This document shows positions 7,680 to 16,261 of a DNA stretch of 64,000 nt, piece by piece. The translations under genes were made by a program, and so were the position numbers. Origin of the DNA: Rhodospirillaceae bacterium (lineage in GTDB: Bacteria > Pseudomonadota > Alphaproteobacteria > UBA8366); NCBI GenBank assembly GCA_002722095.1, contig PBKG01000013.1, positions 22,396-86,395 on the forward strand, given 5' to 3'. Every line of letters begins with the position of its first letter. Within the stretch, counting starts at the first letter, position 1. Under the pieces are notes generated by a model, which saw only the letters and a program-made list of their open reading frames with translations, was not told where the DNA came from and ran no database searches.

Positions 7680-8306
7680 ATGAAGCTCTATTATTTCGAA
7701 ACCCCCAACCCGCGCCGGCCCGTGGCCGCCGCCAAACATCTCGGCCTCGATGTGGAGCTGGTAAAGCTCAATCTCGGCGAAGGCGAGAACAAGTCCGACG
7801 AATTCACCGCCATCAACCCGAACCGCAAAGTACCGGCCTTGGTCGACGGCGAAACCAATGTCTGGGAAAGCTACGCGATCATGCTGCATCTGGCCCAGAA
7901 GGCCGGCAGCGATTTCGGCCCCCAGAACGACGCGGAACAGGTGGAAACCCTGCGCTGGGCGGCGTGGGACCTGGCCCATTTCTCGCGCCATGCGGGACGG
8001 CTCCTATGGGAGAATTTCGTCAAACCCACCTTCGATCTCGGCGCAAGCAATCAGGAGGAAATCGACGATGCATCGGGCTTCTTCCAGCAATTCGCGGGCG
8101 TGCTCGACGATCATCTCGCCGGCAACGATTACGTCGTCGGCAGCCGGTTGACGCTGACCGATTTCGGTATCGCCGCCTTCCTGCCGAGCGCCGGCTCCGC
8201 CAAGCTTCCCCTCGACGGCTTTGCCAATGTGGCGCGCTGGCATGAGGGGCTCCTGCAAAACGACGCCTGGGCCAACCCGTGGCCCGACGGCGGCAAGGAT
8301 ATGTAA
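7680..8306 (+). CDS. Glutathione S-transferase family protein
   Basis: A 208-residue GST. The N-terminal thioredoxin-fold domain spans about 1-78: MKLYYFETPNPRRPVAAAKH, then the cis-Pro loop NRKVPALVDG and the glutathione-contact segment VWESYAIMLHL. The helical C-terminal domain covers about 90-205 and includes NDYVVGSRLTLTDFGIAAFL, the usual N-cap box. A strong AGGAGGAGG site precedes the ATG. It lies 36 bases after the ArsR regulator and is probably repressed by it. The specific substrate is unknown. Confidence 0.9.
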   Translation: MKLYYFETPNPRRPVAAAKHLGLDVELVKLNLGEGENKSDEFTAINPNRKVPALVDGETNVWESYAIMLHLAQKAGSDFGPQNDAEQVETLRWAAWDLAHFSRHAGRLLWENFVKPTFDLGASNQEEIDDASGFFQQFAGVLDDHLAGNDYVVGSRLTLTDFGIAAFLPSAGSAKLPLDGFANVARWHEGLLQNDAWANPWPDGGKDM

Positions 8307-8428
8307 GGCGAGATTTCGCGCCTCGGCGGCGCATAGGCGGTGCGGCAAAGCTCCGCCCTCACGTCCGTTGACAGTCTTCGGGGCCCTCGACACTATGCGT
8401 GCAAAACACCGAGAGGGAGGACGCTGTC

Positions 8429-9388
8429 ATGGGTGGAAAATTCTCACGCGAAGACGTTATCGCCAAAGGCCACGAGCTCAAGCGCTGGGGCAAATGGGGT
8501 CCGGACGACGAGTACGGCGCCACTAATTTCATCGAGCCCGAGGACATCGTCGCCGCGGCCCAACTGGTTCGCAAAGGCAAGGTGTTCGCCCTCGGCCTGC
8601 CGCTGGATAATGACGGCCCGCAGAGCGGCCTCTTCGGCCAGCGTTGGAATCCGATCCATACCATGCTGGCGACCGGCACCGATGCCCTCGCCGGCAATCA
8701 GGACGAACTGCCGAACAACCTCCGCTACGCAGACGACGCGATCAATCTGCCGACCCAGACCGCGACCCAATGGGACGCGCTCGCCCATATCTTCCTCGAA
8801 GACAAAATGTGGAACGGCTACCACGCGTCGCTGGTCGACAGCTTCGGCGCCCATAAATGCGGCATCGAGAATTTCCGCGACCGTATGGTGGGCCGCGGCG
8901 TCCTACTCGATATCGCCAGGAACAAAGGCGTCGACTTCCTCGAAGACGGCTATGCGGTCACCAAGGCGGATCTCGACGGCGCCGCCGACGCCCAGGGGGT
9001 CGAGGTGAAGCGCGGCGATTTCGTCATCGTGCGCACGGGCCAGATGGAACAGCGCCTGGCGGATAAGGATTGGGGCGGCTATGCGGGCGGAGACGCTCCG
9101 GGCCTCGCCTTCGAAAGCTGCGACTGGATCGCCGAAAAGGAAATCGCCGCGATCTGCACCGACACTTGGGGCATCGAGGTGCGCCCGAACGAAACGGACG
9201 AAGCCAATCAGCCGTTCCACTGGGTATCGATCCCGGCGCTCGGCGTCACGCATGGGGAAATTTTCTACGTCAAGGAACTCGCCGACGACTGCGCCGAGGA
9301 CGGGGTCTACGAGTTCTTCTTCTGCGCCCCGCCACTCAACATCACCAAGGGCACCGGCTCGCCGATCAACCCGAACGCGATCAAGTAA
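8429..9388 (+). CDS. Cyclase-family (kynurenine formamidase-like) metal-dependent hydrolase
   Basis: A 319-residue member of the cyclase/KynB superfamily. Motifs are WGPDDEYGATNFI near the N-terminus, the metal-site region TATQWDALAHI (about 111-121), GRGVLLDIARNKG, RGDFVIVRTGQM, and GLAFESCDWIAEKEIAAICTD near the C-terminal half. It is the longer, single-domain form found beside catabolic genes, acting on cyclic amides, formamides or lactones. An earlier in-frame ATG at 8399 exists, but the ATG at 8429 has a GAGAGGGAGG site 8 bases upstream. The aminotransferase follows after 44 bases. Confidence 0.85.
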   Translation: MGGKFSREDVIAKGHELKRWGKWGPDDEYGATNFIEPEDIVAAAQLVRKGKVFALGLPLDNDGPQSGLFGQRWNPIHTMLATGTDALAGNQDELPNNLRYADDAINLPTQTATQWDALAHIFLEDKMWNGYHASLVDSFGAHKCGIENFRDRMVGRGVLLDIARNKGVDFLEDGYAVTKADLDGAADAQGVEVKRGDFVIVRTGQMEQRLADKDWGGYAGGDAPGLAFESCDWIAEKEIAAICTDTWGIEVRPNETDEANQPFHWVSIPALGVTHGEIFYVKELADDCAEDGVYEFFFCAPPLNITKGTGSPINPNAIK

Positions 9389-9432
9389 CCGCGACCCGCT
9401 GAGACCCGCTGAGACCCACTGAGAGGATTCCC

Positions 9433-10602
9433 ATGAAACTCGCCGAGAATTTGACGCGGCTCGGCACCGAGACCGCGTTCGAAGTGCTGGCCCGGGCAGG
9501 AGAACTCGAAGCCGAGGGCAAGCCCATCATCAATCTCGGCATCGGCCAGCCCGACTTTAAAACCCCGCCCCATGTGGTCGAGGCGGCGATCAAGGCGTTG
9601 CAGGACGGCCATCACGGCTATACCCCGGCGAACGGCATCGTGCCGCTGCGCGAAGCGGTTGCCGCCGATTTTCATCGCCGTCACGGTGCCGAGGTGAATC
9701 CCGATTGCGTCGTCGTCCAGCCGGGTGGCAAGCCGACCATGTTCTTCTGCATTCTGATGTTCGGCGAATCCGGCGCGGAGATCCTCTATCCCGACCCCGG
9801 CTTCCCGATCTACCGCTCGGTGATTGAATATTCCGGCGCCAAGCCGGTTCCCATCGTGTTGCGGGAGGAAAACGAGTTCGCCTTTTCCGCCGACGAGGTG
9901 CTGGGCCAGATCAACGAGCGCACCCGGCTGATCATCCTCAACAGCCCCGCCAATCCATGCGGCGGCGCGGTGCCCCGCGACGAGTTCGAGAAGCTTCTCG
10001 CCGGGCTCGAGAACTGGCCCGAGGTGGCGATCCTGTCGGACGAGATTTACAGCCAGATGCTCTACGAAGGCCGCGAGCATGTGAGCCTGCTCAATTACGA
10101 GCAACTCCGCGACCGGCTGATCGTCCTCGACGGCTGGTCGAAGACCTACGCCATGACCGGCTGGCGCCTGGGCTGTGCGGTCTGGCCCGAAAAGCTGGCC
10201 CCGGTGGCGACACGCCTCGCCATCAACTGCCATTCCTGCGTCAACGCGCCGACCCAGTTCGCCGGTATCGCCGCGCTCGAAGGTCCCCAGGACGCGGTCC
10301 ATGAAATGGTCTCCGCCTTCGACGAGCGCCGCAAGGTCATCGTCCGCGAGCTCAACCAGATCGAAGGCTTCCGCTGCGTCGATCCCGGCGGTGCCTTCTA
10401 CACCTTCCCCAATATCGAAGGCACCGGCCTCGGCGCCCAGGAGTTACAGAACAAGCTCCTGGAAGAAGCCCACGTGGCCACCGTCGCCGGCACCGCCTTC
10501 GGCGAGTACGGCGAAGGCTATATCCGCTTTTCCTACGCCAACTCGACCGAAAACATCGTCGAGGCGATCGGACGGATCAGGGAGTGCTTGGGAGACGGCT
10601 AA
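9433..10602 (+). CDS. Class I/II pyridoxal-phosphate aminotransferase
   Basis: A 389-residue fold-type I aminotransferase. It shows INLGIGQPDFKTPPHV (substrate and N-terminal arm), NGIVPLREAVAADF, the NSPANPCGG loop that contacts PLP, the Asp in LSDEIYSQMLYEG, and the Schiff-base Lys in GWSKTYAMTGWRLG (Lys237). The C-terminal FGEYGEGYIRFSYAN holds the substrate carboxylate-binding Arg. It resembles aspartate/aromatic or alanine aminotransferases, but specificity is not readable. The ATG follows a GAGAGGATTCCC site. It probably forms an operon with the cyclase-family gene; an imperfect triple repeat of GAGACCCRCT sits between them at about 9400-9422. Confidence 0.92.
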   Translation: MKLAENLTRLGTETAFEVLARAGELEAEGKPIINLGIGQPDFKTPPHVVEAAIKALQDGHHGYTPANGIVPLREAVAADFHRRHGAEVNPDCVVVQPGGKPTMFFCILMFGESGAEILYPDPGFPIYRSVIEYSGAKPVPIVLREENEFAFSADEVLGQINERTRLIILNSPANPCGGAVPRDEFEKLLAGLENWPEVAILSDEIYSQMLYEGREHVSLLNYEQLRDRLIVLDGWSKTYAMTGWRLGCAVWPEKLAPVATRLAINCHSCVNAPTQFAGIAALEGPQDAVHEMVSAFDERRKVIVRELNQIEGFRCVDPGGAFYTFPNIEGTGLGAQELQNKLLEEAHVATVAGTAFGEYGEGYIRFSYANSTENIVEAIGRIRECLGDG

Positions 10603-10860
10603 AGCGGCAATATGGGGTGCCCGAGCCGTCCACTTATGAGCAGAAGCGGGCGATTAAATATCGCTGGAATTAGGTCTATTATTGACCCCGGACCGGATAT
10701 TAGGTGCCTGCAGCAGTGGTGGGTGCATCTCACCCTTAATCCAATTTCCATCATCGTTTAGACCGGTATAAATTTACTATCACGAACGAGCTATTGCCTC
10801 GCCAAAATGCTACGAACAGTTGGGTTATTTATTGGTGCACCTCATCGAATTGAGAGTTTT

Positions 10861-11223
10861 ATGCCGCGCGAAGATAAAGAGGGACATTATTCAGAAGTAG
10901 ATGCGGATGACGTTGATATTTACGACATACCGCGTAAGGCGAGAATAGCAATCGCCGAAACTTTTGGCGGCGGTATACTTGGCGCCATCATCGGCGTCAT
11001 CGTTTTATCGATCTTATTGAGCGCAATTTTTGATTTTATTTCGTACGTGCACTCGCTGAATATTCCCTTCATTTCCTATATATTCAGTCCGGAATTCCGA
11101 GAGGGATTGGGCATAATTCTATTCGGCTTTGTTCTGTTCGTTTGTTTTGTGGGCGTTCTTTTAGCAATTTGTATGGTAGCTTGGCTGTGGGAAAAAATCG
11201 TAGATTTGATACGCTTTCGCTGA
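10861..11223 (+). CDS. Small AT-rich membrane protein, unknown
   Basis: A 120-residue protein with an acidic N-terminal tail (SEVDADDVDIYD) and two membrane segments: GGGILGAIIGVIVLSILLSAIF at about 36-57 and LGIILFGFVLFVCFVGVLLAICMVAWLW at about 83-110. Codon use is much more AT-rich than the flanking aminotransferase, which suggests recent transfer. A longer start at 10807 is possible but has no ribosome-binding site; the ATG at 10861 has GAGAG upstream. I do not recognise the family. It is the first gene of the 10.8-17.4 kb accessory island. Confidence 0.6.
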   Translation: MPREDKEGHYSEVDADDVDIYDIPRKARIAIAETFGGGILGAIIGVIVLSILLSAIFDFISYVHSLNIPFISYIFSPEFREGLGIILFGFVLFVCFVGVLLAICMVAWLWEKIVDLIRFR

Positions 11224-11493
11224 TCGACCTACTAGGACGGTAGCCACCTTGCTTCAAAGTGCGACCACAGAGCATTCCTGCTTTTGGCAAGAAACTGATC
11301 CTACATTACGCCGATCCCAACGTCCGATTCTCTCTAAAAGAGGCCACATCCGCTCCTGAGCGGAAGCAACCACTTGTCTGTCGCAGCAACTCCTATCCGA
11401 CCCGAAAACCTGTTGGAGTCCGCTCGAATCTTGTCGCTGCCTTACCCACCCGATATCATTCATCCGGATAAAAATCGTTTAAGGGGATGGCGG

Positions 11494-11898
11494 ATGATTG
11501 TCGGGATCAGGAAGGCCTTCGGTGTCGGATTTTTAGCGATATTTCTATATGGGGCGATTTCGGGAACGCCGGCCCAGGCCGATAGCGCCAAGATGAAAGC
11601 GTCGATGACCAAATTGAAAGCCGCGTCGTTGGCGTTGGTCGAGCATTACCGCCAATCCAAAGCGCTATCGCAGAAAATTTTGGCCGTCGCAAAAAATCGC
11701 GCGGAAGCCGAAGCCGCCCTCGGCAAGGCGTTTAAGACACTTGATTCCACGAACAAGGAACACGCCAAACAAGCCGAAGCTTTCTTTAAGCTGGTCGGCG
11801 AACTCAACAGCGCAATAGAGAAAGCACAGCTCGAAGCCCTGCATGCCCAATCGGAAGCGGTCCACGCCCATGCGGCGGCGTTGGCCAAAGGCAAATAA
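11494..11898 (+). CDS. Small secreted alpha-helical protein, unknown
   Basis: A 134-residue exported protein. The signal peptide is MIVGIRKAFGVGFLAIFLYG and onward to a cleavage site near PAQA-DS (residue 29-30). The mature part is almost entirely helical, with heptad-like Ala/Leu spacing and a run of Ala, His and Gln in ALHAQSEAVHAHAAALAKGK at the C-terminus. The ATG at 11494 has AAGGGG upstream; the longer frame has none. It ends 11 bases before the Cys-rich gene, so the two are one operon. No family is recognised. The C-terminal histidines could bind metal, which would suit the nearby metallothionein, but that is inference. Confidence 0.65.
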   Translation: MIVGIRKAFGVGFLAIFLYGAISGTPAQADSAKMKASMTKLKAASLALVEHYRQSKALSQKILAVAKNRAEAEAALGKAFKTLDSTNKEHAKQAEAFFKLVGELNSAIEKAQLEALHAQSEAVHAHAAALAKGK

Positions 11899-11909
11899 GG
11901 GAGGACAGC

Positions 11910-12992
11910 ATGGTGCGGCGAATTGCGATCACGGTTCTGATGGCTCTTTTCCTCTCGGTCGGGTTCGGCTCGGAGGCGCAGGCTCAGAAATTCTGTTGGA
12001 AGGATAGTTACGGCCGAGGCGTCGGCACGATTCCGAAGGCCTGCAAGCACGACGAGAACCGGATCGGTCTGCTTTGCTACAAAAAGTGCCGCAAGGGCAC
12101 CAAGCGGTTTGGCTTCGATTGCCATTCGGTCTGCCCCAGAGGATTTTCGAACCAAGGTTTGTTCTGCCGCCATGCCGAATATGGCCGCGGTGCCGGTTAT
12201 CCGTGGAAGTTCGGCGATGCTTTGAACGATCACGGGATGCGCCACCGATGCGAGCATGATCATGGCAAGGGCAATTGCGAGAAAAACGGCTTGATCTACT
12301 ACCCCAAATGCAAGCGGGGCTATCACAGTTTCGGGTGCTGCATTTGCCGGCCTCACGTGCCGAACTGCCATCGCTACGGCTTGAACAAAGGCATCGACCT
12401 ATCTTGCGCCAAGAAAATCTATATCGGCCATCCCAAGACAGGCCAATGCAGCCGCGGCCATGAGAAGGATGCCGGGCTTTGCTACAAGAATTGCAAGCGC
12501 GGTTTCGACGGCGTCGGCCCGGTCTGTTGGGGCGACAAGCCACGGGGCTGGGTCAATTGCGGTATGGGGGCAGCGAAGAATTCCAAGACCTGCGCCAAGA
12601 TTGTCTTCAGTCAGGTTGCTTCGGTCGGCAAGTTGGCGATGAATATCGCCACCGCAGGTAGTTCCGGCGAAGCGGAAGAAGCGGCCGAGGGTGCCGAAGA
12701 TGCGGAAGAGCTCTCCAAGTTACGAAAAAAATACGAGGAGATGAAAAAGGCCTGGGACGAAATCAAGGAAGCCAAACATGTGAAAAAGGCGCTCGATGCC
12801 GCCAAGAAAGCGAAGAAGGTCGGAGGCGCAACCTGGAAGGCCTTTCAGGCCGGCAAACAGGCCAAACATGCGGTGACGAAAGAGGACATGGCGCGGGTTG
12901 CGGCTATGATCGCCTCCATCGTCGATCCGACCGGCGTCGCCGGTACGGTTGCGGCCTACACCTATCCCAAATGCAGCAAATATTTCAAATGA
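11910..12992 (+). CDS. Secreted Cys-rich repeat protein
   Basis: A 360-residue exported protein. The signal peptide is ITVLMALFLSVGFGSEAQA (cleavage near residue 25). Residues 26-240 carry about two dozen Cys in repeated modules such as GLLCYKKCRKGTKRFGFDC and GLCYKNCKRGFDGVGPVCWG, a C-Y-x-x-C-x-x-G-F-x-G-x-G-x-x-C pattern suggesting disulfide-linked small domains. From about 250 on it has no Cys and is helical and Lys/Glu/Ala-rich (EEAAEGAEDAEELSKLRKKYEE), ending with a single Cys in YPKCSKYFK. The function is unknown; similar Cys modules occur in the tachylectin-tectonin gene nearby, which implies a shared extracellular role. Confidence 0.7.
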   Translation: MVRRIAITVLMALFLSVGFGSEAQAQKFCWKDSYGRGVGTIPKACKHDENRIGLLCYKKCRKGTKRFGFDCHSVCPRGFSNQGLFCRHAEYGRGAGYPWKFGDALNDHGMRHRCEHDHGKGNCEKNGLIYYPKCKRGYHSFGCCICRPHVPNCHRYGLNKGIDLSCAKKIYIGHPKTGQCSRGHEKDAGLCYKNCKRGFDGVGPVCWGDKPRGWVNCGMGAAKNSKTCAKIVFSQVASVGKLAMNIATAGSSGEAEEAAEGAEDAEELSKLRKKYEEMKKAWDEIKEAKHVKKALDAAKKAKKVGGATWKAFQAGKQAKHAVTKEDMARVAAMIASIVDPTGVAGTVAAYTYPKCSKYFK

Positions 12993-13481
12993 GCACAGTC
13001 GCCGATGAACCCTTAACGTCCGCGTCCGTCTGAAAACAGACATCTCCGCAAATCTTCCATCGATGCGCGGTTTCGTTCCGACGCCGGCGGTTGGTACCTC
13101 AAGCGCGGATTGGCCAACAGCGCGCTTCGTTGGATGATGTCGAAAGCAGTGAAACGCGGCAAGAAGATAGACTAAGCCGCACCGGAAGCAGTCGACAGGA
13201 TCAATGAGTCATATGAAGGCTTATGGCGTTTACGTGGCGCAGAACAGCGGGTTATTCCCCCGAGATCGCTGTTCCATCGCAGCGTAGAGGAGCGGCGGGA
13301 TGGCGGCGTCGACTATGACCCAAGTAACGTTTTGGCAAATCCACGGTACGTCGACGACGATCCGGCCTTGTAGGTAACCGCTCTTAAAAGCTTAGAATAT
13401 CTGTCGACCTGGCGCGGGACAGCCCCGCCAAGCCTGCCGATTATTTGCCGATCATTTATCGGTCATTAGAGCGATAGAGCG
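12993..13481. other. Intergenic region with start-less coding-like fragments
   Basis: Two short open stretches look coding but lack starts. About 13048-13175 ends WYLKRGLANSALRWMMSK and then KKID-stop. About 13173-13371 includes INESYEGLWRLRGAEQRVI and ends YVDDDPAL-stop. They lie back to back on the + strand and may be remains of decayed genes. Nothing else was seen. Confidence 0.3.
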
Positions 13482-13649
13482 TTAACCGCAGCACTTGCAG
13501 CCATCGTGGCTACAGCCGCTGCCCGATTGATGCCCGTTCGCGCAAGCCTCGCTGCAGTAATTCTGGCCGTCGTGCTTCAGCGCCTCTTTGATGTCGACGA
13601 TGCACACACAGTCGGAACATGCGCACTTTTGCTGAGTTACGGTAACCAT
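13482..13649 (-). CDS. Bacterial metallothionein (SmtA/BmtA family)
   Basis: A 55-residue Cys/His-rich protein that binds Zn, Cd or Cu in the cytoplasm. It has the conserved family order KCACSDCVCIVD (residues 8-19), then the zinc-finger-like middle DGQNYCSEACANGHQSG (27-43) and the C-terminal SHDGCKCCG (47-55). There are 11 Cys and 3 His, which fits a four-metal cluster of the SmtA type. Its ATG overlaps the stop of the ArsR/SmtB gene (TAATG), so translation is coupled and expression should follow release of the repressor by metal. Confidence 0.93.
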   Translation of the reverse strand: MVTVTQQKCACSDCVCIVDIKEALKHDGQNYCSEACANGHQSGSGCSHDGCKCCG

Positions 13650-13984
13650 TAGCTTTCTCCTTGTTTTGCCAGTTCGGTGTCACGATGGTCGTGAGTAAAA
13701 AGGTGTCCGGTCATAATTGTCAGGACATCGCGAACGCAGTCGTCCGCCAACTCGTAAAAAATTTGCTTGCCCCGTCGTTCCGATTTCAGCATTCGAGCTC
13801 CGCGCAACAATCGCAGGTGATGGCTCGCTAATGACTGCGAAATCTCCAGTTTGCTTGCGATCTCACCGGCGGCAATCTCGCGATCGAAACAAGTCAGAAT
13901 AATCGAGAGCCGGGTCGGATCGGACAGCAATCCGAATGTCTCCGCCAACTCCAAATTCTGGTGCGCATGCAAATCCATTTTCAT
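13649..13984 (-). CDS. ArsR/SmtB-family metal-responsive repressor
   Basis: A winged-helix repressor of about 111 residues. The core is ETFGLLSDPTRLSIILTCFD, the recognition helix region LEISQSLASHHLRLLRGA, and the wing ERRGKQIFYELAD. The C-terminal helix has DDCVRDVLTIMTGHLFTHDH, giving Asp and His residues at the alpha-5 site used by SmtB/CzrA-type zinc sensors. It is followed, with overlapping stop and start, by a metallothionein, and is preceded by an SmtB-type operator. ATG codons at 13984 and 13978 and a TTG at 13993 are all possible; 13984 was chosen because the operator ends at 13993. Confidence 0.9.
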   Translation of the reverse strand: MKMDLHAHQNLELAETFGLLSDPTRLSIILTCFDREIAAGEIASKLEISQSLASHHLRLLRGARMLKSERRGKQIFYELADDCVRDVLTIMTGHLFTHDHRDTELAKQGES

Positions 13985-13992
13985 TTCACACA

Positions 13993-14018
13993 AACACTTA
14001 AACAGTTATTCAAGTGTT
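13993..14018. promoter_or_regulatory. SmtB/ArsR-type operator-promoter of the metallothionein unit
   Basis: A perfect inverted repeat AACACTT-N12-AAGTGTT with the central core AACAGTTATTCAA. The core is close to the classic cyanobacterial smt operator (remembered, not searched). On the minus strand a TTGACA (-35) begins at 14023 and abuts the repeat, so bound repressor would cover the promoter. Confidence 0.75.
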
Positions 14019-14248
14019 GTCAAACGAGACCATGCCGTGCGTGAAAGTAGATCGCGTGGGACTGCTGGATACGCAATTTCGCCGAGGGGATCGGGCGGAT
14101 CAGGGCGTGCTTGGAGGGTCGCTAATCCGGACGGAGCGCCGACTTAGATTTTCGGCTCGAGATGAAGCACCAGCTCGAGGTTCCAGGTTCATTGAACGCA
14201 TTGCCAATGAACCCGGATACCCTCGCACTACGATCAGATAGCCTGTAG

Positions 14249-16261
14249 CTATTTAACCTTCCAAATTTCATTCGAAGAATTGACGGTCAACGGCCCCGCG
14301 GGCACTGCGGTCACGGATACCTGCGCCCCCGACGATGGGTTGCGGTGCCAATTGTTACCGCCGCGCCATTGGTAACCTCGCCCATCGACCCCGGTAACAA
14401 AAACACGTCCCGACGGGTCAACCGCGACGTCCCGCGCCTTTAGCCCCTTGATTTCGTGCCAACCGTTTTGATGCCAGCGCCAGATGATGTTGCTTGCGTT
14501 GACGATCCAGATATTGCCGAACGGATCGACGTCTATGGTGTCCTGACCGGAACCGGGTCGACGCACCCATTTCTCTTGGTACCAGAAATAGGGATTACGG
14601 TCGGTGCCGACGATAAAGACATGACCGCCAGCCCCAACGCCGACATCTCGGGCTGTGCCGGGCATCTTTTTCCACTGCCCGTAACGGCTGCGCCAGATCT
14701 CGCCGTTTTCTGCTACGGCCCAGACTTCTTGATAGCCCTTGACGTCAATGCGCCGTAGCGGCGGCGGGCCGGGTCGTTTGATCCATCCCCGTGCACCCCA
14801 CTCATAGGCGGCTTTGTCGGTGCCGACCGCCCAAACGGTGCCGTCACTTCCACCGCCGACATCGATGAACTTACGCGGCAATTTGGTCCAACCATGGTCC
14901 GGATTGAACGGGACGGCGGGAATCTTAATCTTCTCCTTGGACGCCATGATCAGATTGCCGAAACGCGCACTCCAACCGTGATCGATAGGCCGCGATGTAA
15001 TACGCCAATTGAGCCCCAAATCATGTCGATACAGCATAAATTTATCGTCATGCCGGCTCATGGCGATCCATCCGCCGCCGAGTGCCGTTACCATGGCCGC
15101 AGAATTCCAACCGTTACCAAAAGTGCGGTTGGTCGTAATCCATTCGAACCGCGGCGAATGCTTGAAATAATCGAGGCGGCCGTCACCACGCTGCACGTAA
15201 ATCACGCCATCGCCGCCGGCGAACTGGCGCACATTGCCATGCCAACCCGTTCCGAACTTTTTGCCGGCGACGACCCATTTGCCGTTCTTATCGTGACGGT
15301 AGCCGAGCAAATCGCCATTTGTACGGATCGCATAGACGACCCCGCCACCGCCGCTGAACACATCGGCAAATTCGTGCCAACCGGTGCCGATTTCCTTGCC
15401 TGCGATCGACCATTTGCGGCCGGCGAAATCCCAACGGTAATACAAAAGTTTGCCATCCGGCTTGATGCCGTAGAACTCGCCGGGCCCGCCGGTAAAGATT
15501 CGATCGCGGAAAGTCTGTCGCCAGCCGGTACCGATTTCTGCCGCGTGTTGATGCCAGTGGAACGCCTTGTTCAACTCGTACATCAACAGCTTGCCGTCCT
15601 TCTGGACGCCATACATGAACAGCGACTTCGAACTAGCCGGAATCGGTTTGCTCACGGGACGATCATCAGGGCCGCCCCCAGTACCGGTGAAATGCGCGCG
15701 CGCAACCTTTTGTTTTTCCGCCGCGCTCCAATCTTTTGTGCACGCCGGAATTTTGCTGACCTTCTGTTCTGCGCCGGCGATCGTATTTATCGCGCCAACC
15801 ACCTTCATAATCTTGAAAATCTTGTCGACGGATCGTTCGGATTTTTCGAGCAAATATTCGTCGAATCCGGAGACTTTTTTGCCGAACAACTTTTCGGCTC
15901 TTGCAGAGAGCGCCGCGTCTTTCTTGGCACGCCGCTTCAGTAGAATTTTCTTGAATTTCTTCTTAAACGGTCCGGAGAGCTTCGAAATTATCCATGTCGA
16001 CAGTGCCGTTTCGGTAACCACGTAGACAACGCGCCCGACATTTCGACAGGTCTTCACCTCGGGCCGCCTCTTGATATCGAACGCGCCTGCAGCGGACGCC
16101 TCGGCGAGGCAAATATTGTCCTGAATAGTATCGCCATACATCATCAAGCTGGCAGCACAGGACGCCCTGGTGGCCGTCCCCAAAGCGCTACGCAAGGCCG
16201 GATCATGGGTAGTGCGTTCCACGGCCCGACGGCTTTCGCACAAGGCCCGGATTTGGCCCAT
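14249..16261 (-). CDS. C-terminal part of a frameshifted secreted protein: tachylectin-2-like plus tectonin beta-propellers
   Basis: An open frame of 670 residues with no signal peptide. Residues 1-200 are helical and basic. Residues about 212-440 hold five tachylectin-2-like repeats of 45-48 residues, each with a GTGW-type motif (GTGW, GTGW, GTGW, GNGW, DHGW). Residues about 457-670 hold six tectonin repeats of the W.K.PG...DV......W.VG form. Both repeat types form carbohydrate-binding propellers in lectins. The frame overlaps the upstream Cys-rich secreted gene by 118 bases in the -1 phase. A stop lies just before its first ATG and there is no ribosome-binding site, so it is best read as the continuation of that gene (full product about 1,040 residues). 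Confidence 0.8.
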   Translation of the reverse strand: MGQIRALCESRRAVERTTHDPALRSALGTATRASCAASLMMYGDTIQDNICLAEASAAGAFDIKRRPEVKTCRNVGRVVYVVTETALSTWIISKLSGPFKKKFKKILLKRRAKKDAALSARAEKLFGKKVSGFDEYLLEKSERSVDKIFKIMKVVGAINTIAGAEQKVSKIPACTKDWSAAEKQKVARAHFTGTGGGPDDRPVSKPIPASSKSLFMYGVQKDGKLLMYELNKAFHWHQHAAEIGTGWRQTFRDRIFTGGPGEFYGIKPDGKLLYYRWDFAGRKWSIAGKEIGTGWHEFADVFSGGGGVVYAIRTNGDLLGYRHDKNGKWVVAGKKFGTGWHGNVRQFAGGDGVIYVQRGDGRLDYFKHSPRFEWITTNRTFGNGWNSAAMVTALGGGWIAMSRHDDKFMLYRHDLGLNWRITSRPIDHGWSARFGNLIMASKEKIKIPAVPFNPDHGWTKLPRKFIDVGGGSDGTVWAVGTDKAAYEWGARGWIKRPGPPPLRRIDVKGYQEVWAVAENGEIWRSRYGQWKKMPGTARDVGVGAGGHVFIVGTDRNPYFWYQEKWVRRPGSGQDTIDVDPFGNIWIVNASNIIWRWHQNGWHEIKGLKARDVAVDPSGRVFVTGVDGRGYQWRGGNNWHRNPSSGAQVSVTAVPAGPLTVNSSNEIWKVK

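Noticed and set aside
14894..15943. Open frame of 349 codons on the + strand
   Set aside because: It lies antisense to the propeller gene, whose repeats prove the coding strand.
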